A stretch of 64,000 bases of DNA from an uncultured Oscillibacter sp. (GCA_910583785.1 CAJTZK010000004.1:182427-246426), one strand, 5' to 3'. Positions 1 through 7,924 are shown, numbered from the stretch's first letter. The notes: generated by a model not told the origin, from the sequence alone. Translations and numbers: made by a program.

Positions 1-1368
1 AACCACACCAGCGAGGACCACGCCTGGGCGAAGCGGGCCCGGGCCGGGGAGGCCGAGTACCGGGAGCGCTATTTCTTCTACGGCTCCTGGGATATTCCCC
101 GGGAGTTTGAAAAGACCGTCCCCCAGGTGTTCCCCACCACCGCCCCGGGGAGCTTCACGGAGCTTCCGGACGGCTCCGTGGTCATGACCAGCTTTTATCC
201 CTACCAATGGGACTTGAACTACGCCAATCCCGCGGTCTTCCGGGACATGACGGAGAACCTGCTGTACCTGGCCAACCGGGGGATCGACGTGATCCGCCTG
301 GACGCCGTTCCCTACATCTGGAAGGAGCTGGGCACCAGCTGCCGGAACCTGCCCCAGGTACATACCCTCTCCCGGATGCTGCGGATGGTGACGGAGATCG
401 TCTGCCCCGGCGTGCTGCTGCTGGGGGAGGTGGTCATGGAGCCCGCCAAGGTGGCTCCCTACTTCGGCACGCCGGACAAACCCGAGTGCCACATGCTCTA
501 CAACGTCACCACCATGGCCGCCACCTGGCACAGCCTGGCCACCGGGGACGCGTCCCTGCTGAAGCGGCAGATGGAGGCCGTCTGCGCCCTGCCCAGGGAC
601 TTCCTGTTCCTCAACTACCTCCGGTGCCACGACGACATAGGCTGGGGACTGGACTACCCCTGGCTGGGCCGGGCCTTCGGCATGGACGAGGTGGCCCATA
701 AGAAATACCTCAACGGCTATTTCACCGGAAAGTGGCCCGGAAGCCCCAGCCGGGGAGAACTCTACAACGACGATCCCCGCCTGGGGGACGCCCGGCTCTG
801 CGGCACCACGGCCTCCCTCTGCGGCCTGGAGGCGGCGGCAGAGGAAAGCGACCCCTCCCGGATGGAGCAGGCCCTGGCCCGCGACCTGTCCCTCCACGCC
901 TGGATGCTCTCCCAGAGCGGTATCCCCGTGATCTACAGCGGCGACGAGGTGGGGCGGTTCAACGATTGGAGCTACAAGGACGACCCCGGTAAGCGGGAGG
1001 ACAGCCGCTACCTCCACCGGGGGGATTTCCAGTGGGACCTGGCGGAGCGGCGGACGGACCCGGACACCTACCAGGGCAGGCTCTTCCAGGGCTTGCGGCG
1101 GCTGGAGAAGCTCCGGGCGGAGGAGCCCTGCTTCGACGCCGGGGCGGAGGTGAAGGCGGAGAAGGCCGGAAGCCCTCACGTCCTGGCCCTCAGCCGGAAA
1201 CTGGGGGACCGGGAGCTGGTGTGCCTGTTTAACTTCAGCGGCGGGTTCGTCCATGCCCGCGTGGACCGGGAGGGCGGCTATACCGAGCTTATGTACGGGA
1301 CCCGGTACAACGGCCTCCGGGACGTGGAGCTGTGGCCCAACGGCTTCGCCTGGCTGCTGCGGGACTGA
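1..1368 (+). CDS. Amylosucrase-like GH13 glycoside hydrolase, 5' partial
   Basis: The reading frame is open from base 1, so the N-terminus lies outside the window; 455 residues are visible. GH13 landmarks appear in order: NHTSEDHAW at the very start (region I), GIDVIRLDAV with the nucleophile Asp, LLLGEVVM with the acid/base Glu, and LRCHDDIGW with the transition-state Asp. The YQWDLNYANP stretch and the HDDIGW context match amylosucrase (subfamily GH13_4), which transfers glucose from sucrose to alpha-glucan. Sucrose phosphorylase or another sucrose-active GH13 enzyme is the alternative. The C-terminus ends in a small beta domain (LVCLFNFSG). A strong terminator follows, so this is the last gene of its unit. 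Confidence 0.8.
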   Translation, partial: NHTSEDHAWAKRARAGEAEYRERYFFYGSWDIPREFEKTVPQVFPTTAPGSFTELPDGSVVMTSFYPYQWDLNYANPAVFRDMTENLLYLANRGIDVIRLDAVPYIWKELGTSCRNLPQVHTLSRMLRMVTEIVCPGVLLLGEVVMEPAKVAPYFGTPDKPECHMLYNVTTMAATWHSLATGDASLLKRQMEAVCALPRDFLFLNYLRCHDDIGWGLDYPWLGRAFGMDEVAHKKYLNGYFTGKWPGSPSRGELYNDDPRLGDARLCGTTASLCGLEAAAEESDPSRMEQALARDLSLHAWMLSQSGIPVIYSGDEVGRFNDWSYKDDPGKREDSRYLHRGDFQWDLAERRTDPDTYQGRLFQGLRRLEKLRAEEPCFDAGAEVKAEKAGSPHVLALSRKLGDRELVCLFNFSGGFVHARVDREGGYTELMYGTRYNGLRDVELWPNGFAWLLRD

Positions 1369-1406
1369 GGCTGTTCCGGGGAGGGTACCGGAAAAGGGGG
1401 CCCTTT

Positions 1407-1443
1407 GCGCGGAAAATCCATGATTGGATTTTCCGCGCTTTTT
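1407..1443 (+). terminator. Rho-independent terminator after the GH13 gene
   Basis: A perfect 14-bp stem (GCGCGGAAAATCCA with its complement) around a TGAT loop is followed directly by TTTTT. It closes the upstream glycosidase unit before the PTS promoter. Confidence 0.9.
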
Positions 1444-1494
1444 CAATCAGAAGTTATCAATTACGCACAAATTAGGTAAACGATTAAATAATAT

Positions 1495-1523
1495 TTGCAA
1501 ATGGGGACGGGACGTGGTATCCT
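1495..1523 (+). promoter_or_regulatory. Candidate sigma-A promoter for ptsHI
   Basis: TTGCAA, a 17-base spacer, then TATCCT, about 50 bases before ptsH in an AT-rich pocket. It is the best -35/-10 pair between the terminator and ptsH. Confidence 0.55.
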
Positions 1524-1576
1524 ATAGCCAAGGCGCCGGGTGCTCCGGCCACCATGATCAGAAAGGAAGCAGTCTT

Positions 1577-1834
1577 ATGAAACAGTTTACCTATACGATT
1601 ACCGATCCCGTTGGCATCCACGCCCGTCCTGCCGGCATGCTGGCGAAGGCCGCCAAGGCCCTGGATAGCATCGTTACCATCAACAAGGGTGAAAAGTCCG
1701 CCGCCGCCACCAAGCTGATGGCCGTCATGGGCCTGGGCGTTAAGACCGGGGAAACCATCACCTTTACCATTGAAGGCGGGGACGAGGAAGCCAGCGCCGC
1801 TGCCATGGAGCAATTCTGCAAGGAAAATATGTAA
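1577..1834 (+). CDS. ptsH: Phosphocarrier protein HPr, lacking the regulatory serine
   Basis: This 85-residue protein is the small phosphocarrier of the phosphoenolpyruvate:sugar phosphotransferase system. GIHARPAG places the phosphorylated His exactly at position 15. In B. subtilis-type HPr, Ser46 lies in the KSIMG motif and is phosphorylated by HPr kinase for catabolite control. Here the aligned sequence is TKLMAVMGLG, with Lys at position 46. The phosphotransfer role therefore looks intact while Ser46 signalling looks absent. The start was chosen at the ATG after AAAGGAAG; a longer frame upstream runs into the promoter. ptsI follows after 21 bases, probably in one operon. Confidence 0.95.
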   Translation: MKQFTYTITDPVGIHARPAGMLAKAAKALDSIVTINKGEKSAAATKLMAVMGLGVKTGETITFTIEGGDEEASAAAMEQFCKENM

Positions 1835-1855
1835 CACCGCTGGGAGGGAAGCGCT

Positions 1856-3502
1856 ATGCAGGTAGCAACTGGTAAATCCATTCTGAATGGCATCGCCATC
1901 GGCCCTCTGCGCATCTATAAGAAGGTGGAGACCCAGGCCACCGCCACCTCCACTCTCACGCCTGAGGAGGAGTACGCCCGCTTCGACGCCGCCCGGACCA
2001 AGGCCCAGGAGGAGCTGGGGGCCCTGTACGAGAAGGCCCTGGACGAGGTGGGGGAGGACAACGCCTCCATTTTTGAAATCCACCAGATGATGCTGGACGA
2101 CGACGACTACCTGGACGCTGTCAAGGGCATCCTTGACACCCAGGGGGCCACGGCGGAATACGCTGTCTCTGCCACCGGGGAGAACTTTGCCGCCGCCTTC
2201 GCCGATATGGAAGACGAGTACATGCGGGCCCGGGCCGCCGACGTAAAGGACATCTCCCGCCGGGTGGTGAACGTCCTCCTGGGCGTGGGAGACGAGGAGA
2301 TGATGGCGGACCAGCCCGCTATTTTGGTGGCGGACGACCTGACCCCCAGCGAGACGGTCCAGCTGGACAAGAGCAAGCTGCTGGGCTTCATCACGCGCCA
2401 CGGCTCCTCCAACAGCCACACGGCCATCCTGGCCCGGACCATGAACATCCCCGCCCTGGTGGGCGTGGACTTCCAGGACGACTGGGACGGCAAGCTGGCC
2501 GTCATCGACGGGTACAACCACTGCGTCTACATTGAGCCCGCCCAGGAGCTCCTGGGCGCCATGGAGGAAAAGCGGAGCAACGACCTCAAGCAGGAGGCCC
2601 TGCTCCAAAGCCTGAAGAAAAAGCCCAACACCACCCTGGACGGCAAGGAGATCAAGGTCTATGCCAACATCGGGAACGCCGGGGACGTGGGGCTTGTCCT
2701 CCAGAACGACGCCCAGGGCATCGGCCTTTTCCGCAGCGAGTTTATCTACCTGGACTCCCAGGACTACCCCTCGGAGGACCAGCAGTTCATGCTCTATAAA
2801 CGGGTGGTGGAGACCATGGCCGGGAAGAAGGTCATCATCCGCACCCTGGACATCGGGGCCGACAAGCAGGCGGAGTACTTCGAGCTGGACAAGGAGGAGA
2901 ACCCCGCCCTGGGCTACCGGGCCATCCGCATCTGCCTGACCCGGAAGGAGATCTTCAAGACCCAGCTCCGGGCCATCCTCCGGGCCAGCGCCTTCGGCAC
3001 CGTGTCCATCATGTTCCCCATGATCATCTCCGTCCGGGAGGTCCGGGACGCCAAGGAGATTCTGGAGGAGTGCCGGGCGGAACTGGCGGAGCGGGGCGTG
3101 GCCTATGGAAATGTGGAGGTCGGCATCATGGTGGAGACCCCCGCCGCCGTCCTGCTGGCCGACGAGCTGGCGGAGGAAGTGGAGTTCTTCTCCCTGGGTA
3201 CCAACGACCTGACCCAGTATACCCTGGCCATCGACCGGCAGAACCCCAAGCTGGATAACTTCTACGACGCCCATCATCCGGCGGTCCTCCGCATGATCAA
3301 GCATACCATCGAGGCGGGCCACCGCCACGGCTGCTGGGTGGGCATCTGCGGCGAGCTGGGGGCGGACCAGACCCTGACGGAGACCTTCCTCCGTTACGGC
3401 GTGGACGAGCTGAGCGTTTCCCCCGCCGCCGTCCTCCCCCTGCGGAAGCTGATCCGCAGCCTGGATTTGAGCAAGGAGCCAGAAGCCAGGGCCATCTTAT
3501 AA
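1856..3502 (+). CDS. ptsI: PTS enzyme I (phosphoenolpyruvate-protein phosphotransferase)
   Basis: Enzyme I takes phosphate from phosphoenolpyruvate and passes it to HPr in the cytoplasm. The 548-residue length is near the family norm of about 570. The N-terminal HPr-binding helical domain is followed by the swivelling His domain with GSSNSHTAILAR (active His at about 188). The C-terminal PEP-binding TIM barrel contains GLFRSEF, GTNDLTQYTLAIDR and the active-site Cys in GICGELGAD. The ATG follows a GGGAGG ribosome-binding site. Together with ptsH it forms the general PTS operon; no sugar-specific EII gene is visible in the window. Confidence 0.97.
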   Translation: MQVATGKSILNGIAIGPLRIYKKVETQATATSTLTPEEEYARFDAARTKAQEELGALYEKALDEVGEDNASIFEIHQMMLDDDDYLDAVKGILDTQGATAEYAVSATGENFAAAFADMEDEYMRARAADVKDISRRVVNVLLGVGDEEMMADQPAILVADDLTPSETVQLDKSKLLGFITRHGSSNSHTAILARTMNIPALVGVDFQDDWDGKLAVIDGYNHCVYIEPAQELLGAMEEKRSNDLKQEALLQSLKKKPNTTLDGKEIKVYANIGNAGDVGLVLQNDAQGIGLFRSEFIYLDSQDYPSEDQQFMLYKRVVETMAGKKVIIRTLDIGADKQAEYFELDKEENPALGYRAIRICLTRKEIFKTQLRAILRASAFGTVSIMFPMIISVREVRDAKEILEECRAELAERGVAYGNVEVGIMVETPAAVLLADELAEEVEFFSLGTNDLTQYTLAIDRQNPKLDNFYDAHHPAVLRMIKHTIEAGHRHGCWVGICGELGADQTLTETFLRYGVDELSVSPAAVLPLRKLIRSLDLSKEPEARAIL

Positions 3503-3519
3503 TTAATAGCAATACGGAA

Positions 3520-3549
3520 GCGCCGGGCGCGTACGCGCCCGGCGCTCTT
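3520..3549. terminator. Bidirectional terminator between ptsI and the HIT gene
   Basis: An 11-bp perfect GC stem (GCGCCGGGCGC) with a GTAC loop is followed by TCTTT on the plus strand. It separates two convergent genes and probably serves both. Confidence 0.75.
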
Positions 3550-3554
3550 TGCCG

Positions 3555-3977
3555 TTACAGGTTCGCCTTGATTTTCGCGATGATCCCGTCGTACTCCGGC
3601 TGGGTGAGGAAGACCTTCTCCGGGTTCATGGCGAAGGTGGAGGCCCACTCGGCCTGGTCCTTGTACTTGGGGACCAGGTGGAAGTGCATGTGGCCGCTGG
3701 TGTCGCCATAGGCCCCGTAGTTGATTTTGTCCGGGTGGAAGGCGGCGTGGATGGCCTTGGCCACCCGGTTCACGTCGGCGAAGAAGGCGTTGCGCTCTTC
3801 ATCAGTGAGGTCCACCATTTCGCTGGCGTGCTCCTTGTAGGCCACGATGCAGCGGCCGGGGTGGCTCTGTTCCTTGAAGAGGACCAGGACGCTGGCCTCC
3901 AGGTCGCAGATGTAGATGCCGAAGCCGTCCAGCAGCTCCTGCTTCCGGGTGCAGTATCCGCAGGTTTGATCGATCAT
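3555..3977 (-). CDS. HIT-family protein (histidine-triad nucleotide hydrolase)
   Basis: The protein has 140 residues. The histidine triad GHMHFHLVPK (His 96, 98, 100) is the catalytic signature of HIT hydrolases, which cleave nucleoside phosphoramidates or dinucleotides. CGYC near the N-terminus may form half of a zinc site, as in some HIT proteins. The start is taken at ATGATCGATC, preceded by AAAGGA. A longer frame beginning at 4013 would overlap the gene's own -10 box and is rejected. Monocistronic, convergent with ptsI. The substrate cannot be inferred. Confidence 0.9.
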   Translation of the reverse strand: MIDQTCGYCTRKQELLDGFGIYICDLEASVLVLFKEQSHPGRCIVAYKEHASEMVDLTDEERNAFFADVNRVAKAIHAAFHPDKINYGAYGDTSGHMHFHLVPKYKDQAEWASTFAMNPEKVFLTQPEYDGIIAKIKANL

Positions 3978-4011
3978 GAAATACCCGTCCTTTCTGTTTG
4001 GATGTTCCCCC

Positions 4012-4020
4012 ATTATACCA
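4012..4020 (-). promoter_or_regulatory. Extended -10 promoter of the HIT gene
   Basis: On the minus strand the sequence reads TGGTATAAT, a perfect TATAAT with an extended TG element, 35 bases upstream of the chosen ATG. No good -35 box is seen, which fits an extended -10 promoter. Confidence 0.65.
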
Positions 4021-4081
4021 CAGTCCCCCGGAAGGTGGTACTGCCAGTTTCAAATTTTGACACCCAGGAGAAAAGTTTTCC

Positions 4082-4109
4082 TTGACTTTTCCGCAGATTC
4101 CGATATAAT
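4082..4109 (+). promoter_or_regulatory. Sigma-A promoter of rpsF-ssb-rpsR
   Basis: TTGACT, a 16-base spacer and a perfect TATAAT. The roughly 70-base leader that follows contains an 8-bp hairpin (4140-4161, GCTCTCAT with a loop of six). Ribosomal protein S6 operons are often autoregulated through their leaders (S6:S18 motif), but I could not make out the characteristic bulged CCG here. Confidence 0.85.
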
Positions 4110-4186
4110 AAACAAGCTTGCAAGTGCAGGCATATCCTTGCTCTCATCGGAGAATGAGGGCCATTTGTCCAAAAGGAGGTGCAAAC

Positions 4187-4483
4187 ATGGCAAAGGTTTC
4201 TGCCAATTATGAGGTCGTGTATATCATCGACCCTGCACAGGGGGAGGAAAACATCGCCGCTCTGGTGGCGAAGTTCAAGACCCTGGCGGAACAGAACGGC
4301 TCTGCCGTTGAGGTGGAAGAGTGGGGCGCCCGGCGTCTCGCCTATCCCATCGACTATAAGAACGACGGCTACTATGTGCTGATGAGCTTCACCAGCGAAC
4401 CGTCCTTCCCCAAGGAGCTGGACCGCGTTTTCGGCATTACGGACGGCATCATGCGTTCCCTGATCGTCTGCAAGGGCGAGTGA
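4187..4483 (+). CDS. rpsF: 30S ribosomal protein S6
   Basis: This 98-residue protein shows the S6 pattern: YEVVYIIDP at the N-terminus, EEWGARRLAYPI in the middle, then DGYYVLMSF and ITDGIMRSLIV. It binds 16S rRNA with S18 in the platform of the small subunit. The start was set at ATGGCAAAGG after a perfect AAGGAGG. An upstream in-frame ATG at 4118 lies in the leader and has no ribosome-binding site. It is the first gene of the conserved rpsF-ssb-rpsR operon, 13 bases before ssb. Confidence 0.97.
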   Translation: MAKVSANYEVVYIIDPAQGEENIAALVAKFKTLAEQNGSAVEVEEWGARRLAYPIDYKNDGYYVLMSFTSEPSFPKELDRVFGITDGIMRSLIVCKGE

Positions 4484-4496
4484 GGAGGAACCCCGG

Positions 4497-4964
4497 ATGC
4501 TGAACAAAATCGTCATCATGGGGCGTCTGACCCGTGACCCCGAGCTGCGCCGCACCCAGAGCGGTACCGCTGTCACCTCGTTCTCCATTGCCTGCGACCG
4601 GGATTTTAAGTCCCAGAGCGGCGAGAAGGAGACGGATTTCATCGACGTGGTGGCCTGGCGGAACACAGCGGAATTCGTCAGCAAGTACTTCGCCAAGGGC
4701 CGCATGGCCGTGGTGGAGGGGCGCTTGCAGATCCGCGACTGGACCGACCGGGAGGGCGGCAAGCGCCGCAGCGCCGAAGTCGTGGCGGACAACGTCTACT
4801 TTGGGGACTCCAAACGGGACGGCGGGGATTACGGCGGCTCTTCCTATGGGGCGCCTCCCGCCTATGGCGCACCCGCCGGCGACCGGCGGGCCCCTGCTGC
4901 CGGGTTTGGAGGGGGGTCCGATTTCGCCGAGATCGGCGAGGAGGACGGCGAGCTGCCGTTTTGA
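4497..4964 (+). CDS. ssb: Single-stranded DNA-binding protein
   Basis: The 155-residue protein has an N-terminal OB fold (MLNKIVIMGRLTRDPELRRT, then FSIACDR and FIDVVAWR) followed by a Gly/Tyr/Pro-rich flexible linker. The acidic tip EEDGELPF corresponds to the conserved DDDIPF-type tail that recruits replication and repair partners. It coats single-stranded DNA as a tetramer. It sits between rpsF and rpsR, the standard Firmicutes arrangement, with GAGGAGG upstream of the ATG. Confidence 0.96.
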   Translation: MLNKIVIMGRLTRDPELRRTQSGTAVTSFSIACDRDFKSQSGEKETDFIDVVAWRNTAEFVSKYFAKGRMAVVEGRLQIRDWTDREGGKRRSAEVVADNVYFGDSKRDGGDYGGSSYGAPPAYGAPAGDRRAPAAGFGGGSDFAEIGEEDGELPF

Positions 4965-4975
4965 ATTTGATGGGC

Positions 4976-5000
4976 TCCGGCGGGGGCATTGCCCGCCGGA
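4976..5000 (+). other. Hairpin between ssb and rpsR
   Basis: A perfect 9-bp stem (TCCGGCGGG) closes a 7-base loop and lies just upstream of the rpsR ribosome-binding site. There is no T run, so it is not a full terminator. It could tune rpsR translation or protect an mRNA end. Confidence 0.5.
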
Positions 5001-5024
5001 CACCGGAATAAAGGAGGAAAACTC

Positions 5025-5276
5025 ATGGCTTTCGATCGTGAATCCCGGCCCGCCCGCCCGACGCGGGGCAAGCGCCGCAAGGTCTGCCAGTTCTGCGCCG
5101 AGAAGTGCGAGCACATTGATTATAAGGACGCGGCCAAGCTGCGCCGCTTCATCTCTGAGCGGGCGAAAATCCTTCCCCGCAGGACCACCGGAACCTGCGC
5201 CATGCATCAGCGCCAGCTGACTGAGGCCATCAAGCGGGCCCGCCAGATTGCCCTGCTGCCCTACGTCACCGACTGA
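5025..5276 (+). CDS. rpsR: 30S ribosomal protein S18
   Basis: This 83-residue protein has the S18 core IDYKDAAKLRRFISERAKILPRR and TGTCAMHQRQLTEAIKRARQIALLPYV. The N-terminal VCQFCAEKC motif is the cysteine-bearing, probably zinc-binding (C+) version. The start at ATGGCTTTC has a strong AAGGAGG; the longer upstream frame would read through the hairpin. It is the last gene of the S6 operon and partner of S6 in the 30S platform. Confidence 0.97.
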   Translation: MAFDRESRPARPTRGKRRKVCQFCAEKCEHIDYKDAAKLRRFISERAKILPRRTTGTCAMHQRQLTEAIKRARQIALLPYVTD

Positions 5277-5301
5277 CGGAGGAATGAGGAAATAAACTCC
5301 T

Positions 5302-5334
5302 CCGGCCCGTCCCCCAAAGGACGGGCCGGGGTTT
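5302..5334 (+). terminator. Terminator of the rpsF-ssb-rpsR operon
   Basis: An 11-bp stem CCGGCCCGTCC around CCCAAA is followed by a short GGTTT run. The T tract is weak but the stem is very stable. Confidence 0.7.
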
Positions 5335-5392
5335 CCGCTTAGGGTAAGGTGTGAACGGAAGGTAAAAATTTCTGTTTGCGGCGGAAAAGTAC

Positions 5393-5421
5393 TTGATTTT
5401 TCCAGCGGGTTCGTTTATAAT
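5393..5421 (+). promoter_or_regulatory. Promoter of tRNA-Gly(CCC)
   Basis: TTGATT, 17-base spacer and perfect TATAAT, ending 24 bases before the tRNA 5' end. The spacing fits direct transcription of a single tRNA. Confidence 0.85.
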
Positions 5422-5445
5422 GACAGTGTTGTGACAATGAAATAA

Positions 5446-5519
5446 GCAGGGTTAGTACATCGGTAGTACAACGGCTTCCCAAGCCGTGGAGGCGGGTTCG
5501 ATTCCCGTACCCTGCTCCA
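5446..5519 (+). tRNA. tRNA-Gly, anticodon CCC, CCA encoded
   Basis: A full cloverleaf can be drawn. The acceptor GCAGGGT pairs with ACCCTGC, and the anticodon stem ACGGC/GCCGT encloses the loop TTCCCAA with anticodon CCC at 5478-5480. The T arm contains GGTTCGATTC. The 3' end TCCA is encoded. It reads GGG glycine codons, which are common in this GC-rich genome, and is transcribed alone. Confidence 0.96.
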
Positions 5520-5524
5520 GTTTA

Positions 5525-5575
5525 GAAATTCCCACCAAAGTGCAGTTTCCGGCTGTACTCTGGCGGGAATTTCTT
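5525..5575 (+). terminator. Long hairpin after the tRNA, probable processing or termination site
   Basis: GAAATTCCCACCA pairs imperfectly with TGGCGGGAATTTC, with an inner GTGCAG/CTGTAC pairing, and is followed by TTCTTC. It starts five bases after the tRNA CCA end, so it likely ends the tRNA transcript. Confidence 0.5.
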
Positions 5576-5709
5576 CACCTTCAGCCGCAGCCCGCTACGC
5601 TGGGATTGTAGCTGAGACGCGGGGAGACGGGCGCGGATTTAGGTGGGGCTGTCAGCCTTGAGAGTCCGGCTGCCGGAGTGGCTCCGGCTTTGGGATGGGG
5701 GCCGTATGA

Positions 5710-5740
5710 AAAAAGAGCATCGCAGAGCGGTGCTCTTTTT
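5710..5740 (+). terminator. Second terminator before the 61-codon ORF
   Basis: AAAAAGAGCA pairs with TGCTCTTTTT across an 11-base loop. It is a symmetric stem with its own A and T tracts and so can work in either direction. The 135 bases between the tRNA hairpin and this site contain no gene I can support. Confidence 0.75.
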
Positions 5741-5809
5741 CAGAATGATTTCAGGTTTATATCATACAATACTCCGGCACGTAAAATCAGCCTGTACCGG
5801 GAGGGGACG

Positions 5810-5995
5810 ATGGGAAACGATGGCTTTGAAAGCGGAAGCGTTACGCTGAACAGCTTACTGGAGGAACAGCGGGCCTTGAATATGCGGATGCTGCTGGCCG
5901 TACAGCTCCGGGACCTGGCGGCGCAGGAGACGCTGCAGCAGGAGCTGGAGGAACTTGCCGGGGAGATTGAGCGGTTCCTGGCCGGGAGGCATTAG
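5810..5995 (+). CDS. Small hypothetical protein, helical
   Basis: This is a 61-residue protein of unknown function. The start ATG follows GAGGGGACG. After a Ser/Gly-containing N-terminus the rest (LNSLLEEQRALNMRMLLAVQLRDLAAQETLQQELEELA in two halves) has a leucine heptad rhythm typical of a short coiled coil. It ends ERFLAGRH. It overlaps the 3' end of the convergent gene by 4 bases. Codon use is like its neighbours, so it is probably real. I recognise no family. Confidence 0.6.
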   Translation: MGNDGFESGSVTLNSLLEEQRALNMRMLLAVQLRDLAAQETLQQELEELAGEIERFLAGRH

Positions 5996-6657
5996 CCCTT
6001 GCCGCAGTAGCGGCGGAGGCCGCAGTTATACAGGGCCGCCATCCGGGGTTCCAGGACGGGTTCCTCCCGCTCCATGCCGTCGTACTGGATGTACCAGGTT
6101 TCCCCGTCGGTATTGAGCAGGGGCTCCAGGTCCTTCAGGGAGTAGACCGGGAGGCGGACGCTGCCCCGGCTCCAGACACGCAGGACGTTGGGCACATCCA
6201 CGTCCGCCGGGGAATCGATCACCGCCAGCCGGAGCTCGGGGAAATAGGCCCCGCCGAAGAGCTGGTCCACGTCTAAGGCGGCGAAGCCGCTGTCATACAG
6301 GGATTCCAGGGAGGCCTCCAGGGCGCCGTTGTTCCACACCGGGGCGATGAGGCCGCACTCGTTGAGCTTCACCCGCTTCTCCCCCGCCGGGGGGAGGCCG
6401 GAAATGGGAATCAGGTCATCCAGGACGAAGGGCCCCGTCTTGGTCTTGGGCAGGAAAATCCGGGAGGCGCTGTCGGAAGTGAGGCTCATCGTCAGGGCGT
6501 GGATAATCCAGTCCAGGAATAAATCGAAGTTCCGCCCGGAGACCTTGCACCGCTGGGCCCCCTGGTTCAGGAACTTGCTCATGGACTCGTAGTCCGTCAG
6601 GGCCATGGGCGGCAGGGGCCCGGCGTAGAGATTTTTCAAGCGTGTGGTGGGCAGCAT
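5992..6657 (-). CDS. Hypothetical protein, 221 residues
   Basis: This is a soluble protein with no signal peptide or membrane segment. The start is fixed by GGGGAGG six bases before the ATG. Visible features are an N-terminal region rich in hydrophobic turns, a FDLFLDWIIHALTMSL helix at about 45-60, and a beta-rich C-terminal half with WSRGSVRLPVYSLKDLEPLL and WYIQYDGMEREEP. I recognise no domain. It is monocistronic, with its own promoter, and convergent with the 61-residue ORF. Confidence 0.75.
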   Translation of the reverse strand: MLPTTRLKNLYAGPLPPMALTDYESMSKFLNQGAQRCKVSGRNFDLFLDWIIHALTMSLTSDSASRIFLPKTKTGPFVLDDLIPISGLPPAGEKRVKLNECGLIAPVWNNGALEASLESLYDSGFAALDVDQLFGGAYFPELRLAVIDSPADVDVPNVLRVWSRGSVRLPVYSLKDLEPLLNTDGETWYIQYDGMEREEPVLEPRMAALYNCGLRRYCGKG

Positions 6658-6702
6658 ATGGACCTCCCCGCGCTCTCCGGCGCGTTTCGTCAGAATATGC
6701 CT

Positions 6703-6731
6703 ATTTTAGCACGGACGCCTGGAAAACACAA
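6703..6731 (-). promoter_or_regulatory. Promoter of the 221-residue hypothetical gene
   Basis: Minus strand: TTGTGT, 17-base spacer, TAAAAT, about 45 bases upstream of the ATG. Confidence 0.55.
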
Positions 6732-6785
6732 GCGGAAAACCGAACAACCGTTCCCAGCCCCGCCCCAGGAGATTCGGAGATTTTT

Positions 6786-6818
6786 ACAGGCCCCGCCAGG
6801 AACGGCGGGGCCTGTTTT
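6786..6818. terminator. Hairpin after the anti-sigma gene
   Basis: A 12-bp perfect stem ACAGGCCCCGCC with a 6-base loop follows the stop of the minus-strand gene at 6821. The T run is on the plus strand, so as a minus-strand terminator it lacks a good U tract. Confidence 0.55.
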
Positions 6819-6820
6819 GG

Positions 6821-7924
6821 TCATTCGTGGAGGGGAATGTCCACGCCGCAGACACGGAGGCTCTCCGCCTGGTCCAGGTCCAGGGGCACGGGGAACTCGA
6901 TCCGCGCTTCGACGTCCGTATTCGAGGACCCCACGAAGGCGGAACCCTTGATGTCCAGGATTTCCCCGTTTTTCAGGCGGAGGGACAGGTCCCTGCAGGG
7001 GCTCCAGCGGGAATAGCGCCCATCCCGGTCCTCCCGGTGGAAGGTCAGGCCCAGGGCCAGGGGAGAGAGGGTCACGCCGTCCAGGATCCAGTCTACCCCG
7101 TTCACCCGGCAGACCGCGTCAGGTTCCAGCCGCAGGACCTCCGTGGGCCGGAGGGTGAGGAAGAGGATCCACTCCCCGGGCAGCAGGGTCTCCGCTCCGC
7201 TCCCGTACTCGTAGAGCACCAGGTCCTGAAGGCGGATGCCGCAGGAGCCACCGGCGTTTAGGATTTCGTCGTTGATGGAAAAGACCAGGGAGTACTGCCC
7301 CGCTTGGGCCTCCTCTTCCGGATAGGCCTCCGTCCAGGGGGCGGAGGAGTAACCCCAGGCCCCCACGTCCCGGCTGTTTTCCAGCAGGATTTCCGTCTCT
7401 CCAAAGGAGGGATTCTGTTCCTGGAGGCGCTCCAGCAGGTCCGGGTCCAAAACTGTCAGGCGCAGTTCCACCATGGCCTTCTGCCCGTCAAAAACCGCGT
7501 CCAGCATTTCGAAGCGCAGGCCGCCGGACTCCAGCAGCGTGGTGCCCATCCCCGCGCCCAATCCCAGGAGCTGCTCCGTGTCCGCCGCATTTTTATAGTA
7601 ATCCGCGGCCCAGCTGTTTTCCTCAAACATTGCCCGGAAACGGGCGCCGCCGCCCAGGGCCAGGCCCGCCGCCGCCGTTCCGGTAAGCAGGGCCGCGATC
7701 ACCACCACCGCCAGCCAGCGGCCGGGATTCCGGGAGCGCCGTGGGGCCTCCGGTCCTTGGACGGCCTCCCCTTCCCCCGCTCTCCGGGGCCCCGCCAGCA
7801 GGCGGCGCATCCGCTTCCTCTGCCGCCGGGAGGGGGAGGGCACCTCCGGGGCCTCCTGGATATCCCGCCGGAGGGCCTCCTCCAGGGCGGTTTTCAGCAT
7901 GGCGTCAAATACAGGACCGTCCAT
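6821..7924 (-). CDS. DUF4179-type membrane anti-sigma factor
   Basis: This 367-residue protein has an N-terminal cytoplasmic segment of about 68 residues (MDGPVFDAMLKTALEEALRR, which would bind sigma). One transmembrane helix follows (WLAVVVIAALLTGTAAAGLAL, about 69-90). The large extracytoplasmic beta-rich region includes the DUF4179-like FDGQKAMVELRLTV stretch. It is encoded directly after, and overlapping by 20 bases, an ECF sigma gene. That layout is standard for a co-expressed sigma/anti-sigma pair in which the outer domain senses envelope stress. The signal and the proteolysis route cannot be read from the sequence. Confidence 0.8.
   Translation of the reverse strand: MDGPVFDAMLKTALEEALRRDIQEAPEVPSPSRRQRKRMRRLLAGPRRAGEGEAVQGPEAPRRSRNPGRWLAVVVIAALLTGTAAAGLALGGGARFRAMFEENSWAADYYKNAADTEQLLGLGAGMGTTLLESGGLRFEMLDAVFDGQKAMVELRLTVLDPDLLERLQEQNPSFGETEILLENSRDVGAWGYSSAPWTEAYPEEEAQAGQYSLVFSINDEILNAGGSCGIRLQDLVLYEYGSGAETLLPGEWILFLTLRPTEVLRLEPDAVCRVNGVDWILDGVTLSPLALGLTFHREDRDGRYSRWSPCRDLSLRLKNGEILDIKGSAFVGSSNTDVEARIEFPVPLDLDQAESLRVCGVDIPLHE

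Noticed and set aside
3978..4013. Longer start for the HIT protein
   Set aside because: The codon overlaps the gene's own TATAAT box and has no ribosome-binding site.
4118..4186. Longer start for ribosomal protein S6
   Set aside because: Lies in the leader; the AAGGAGG and family start point to 4187.
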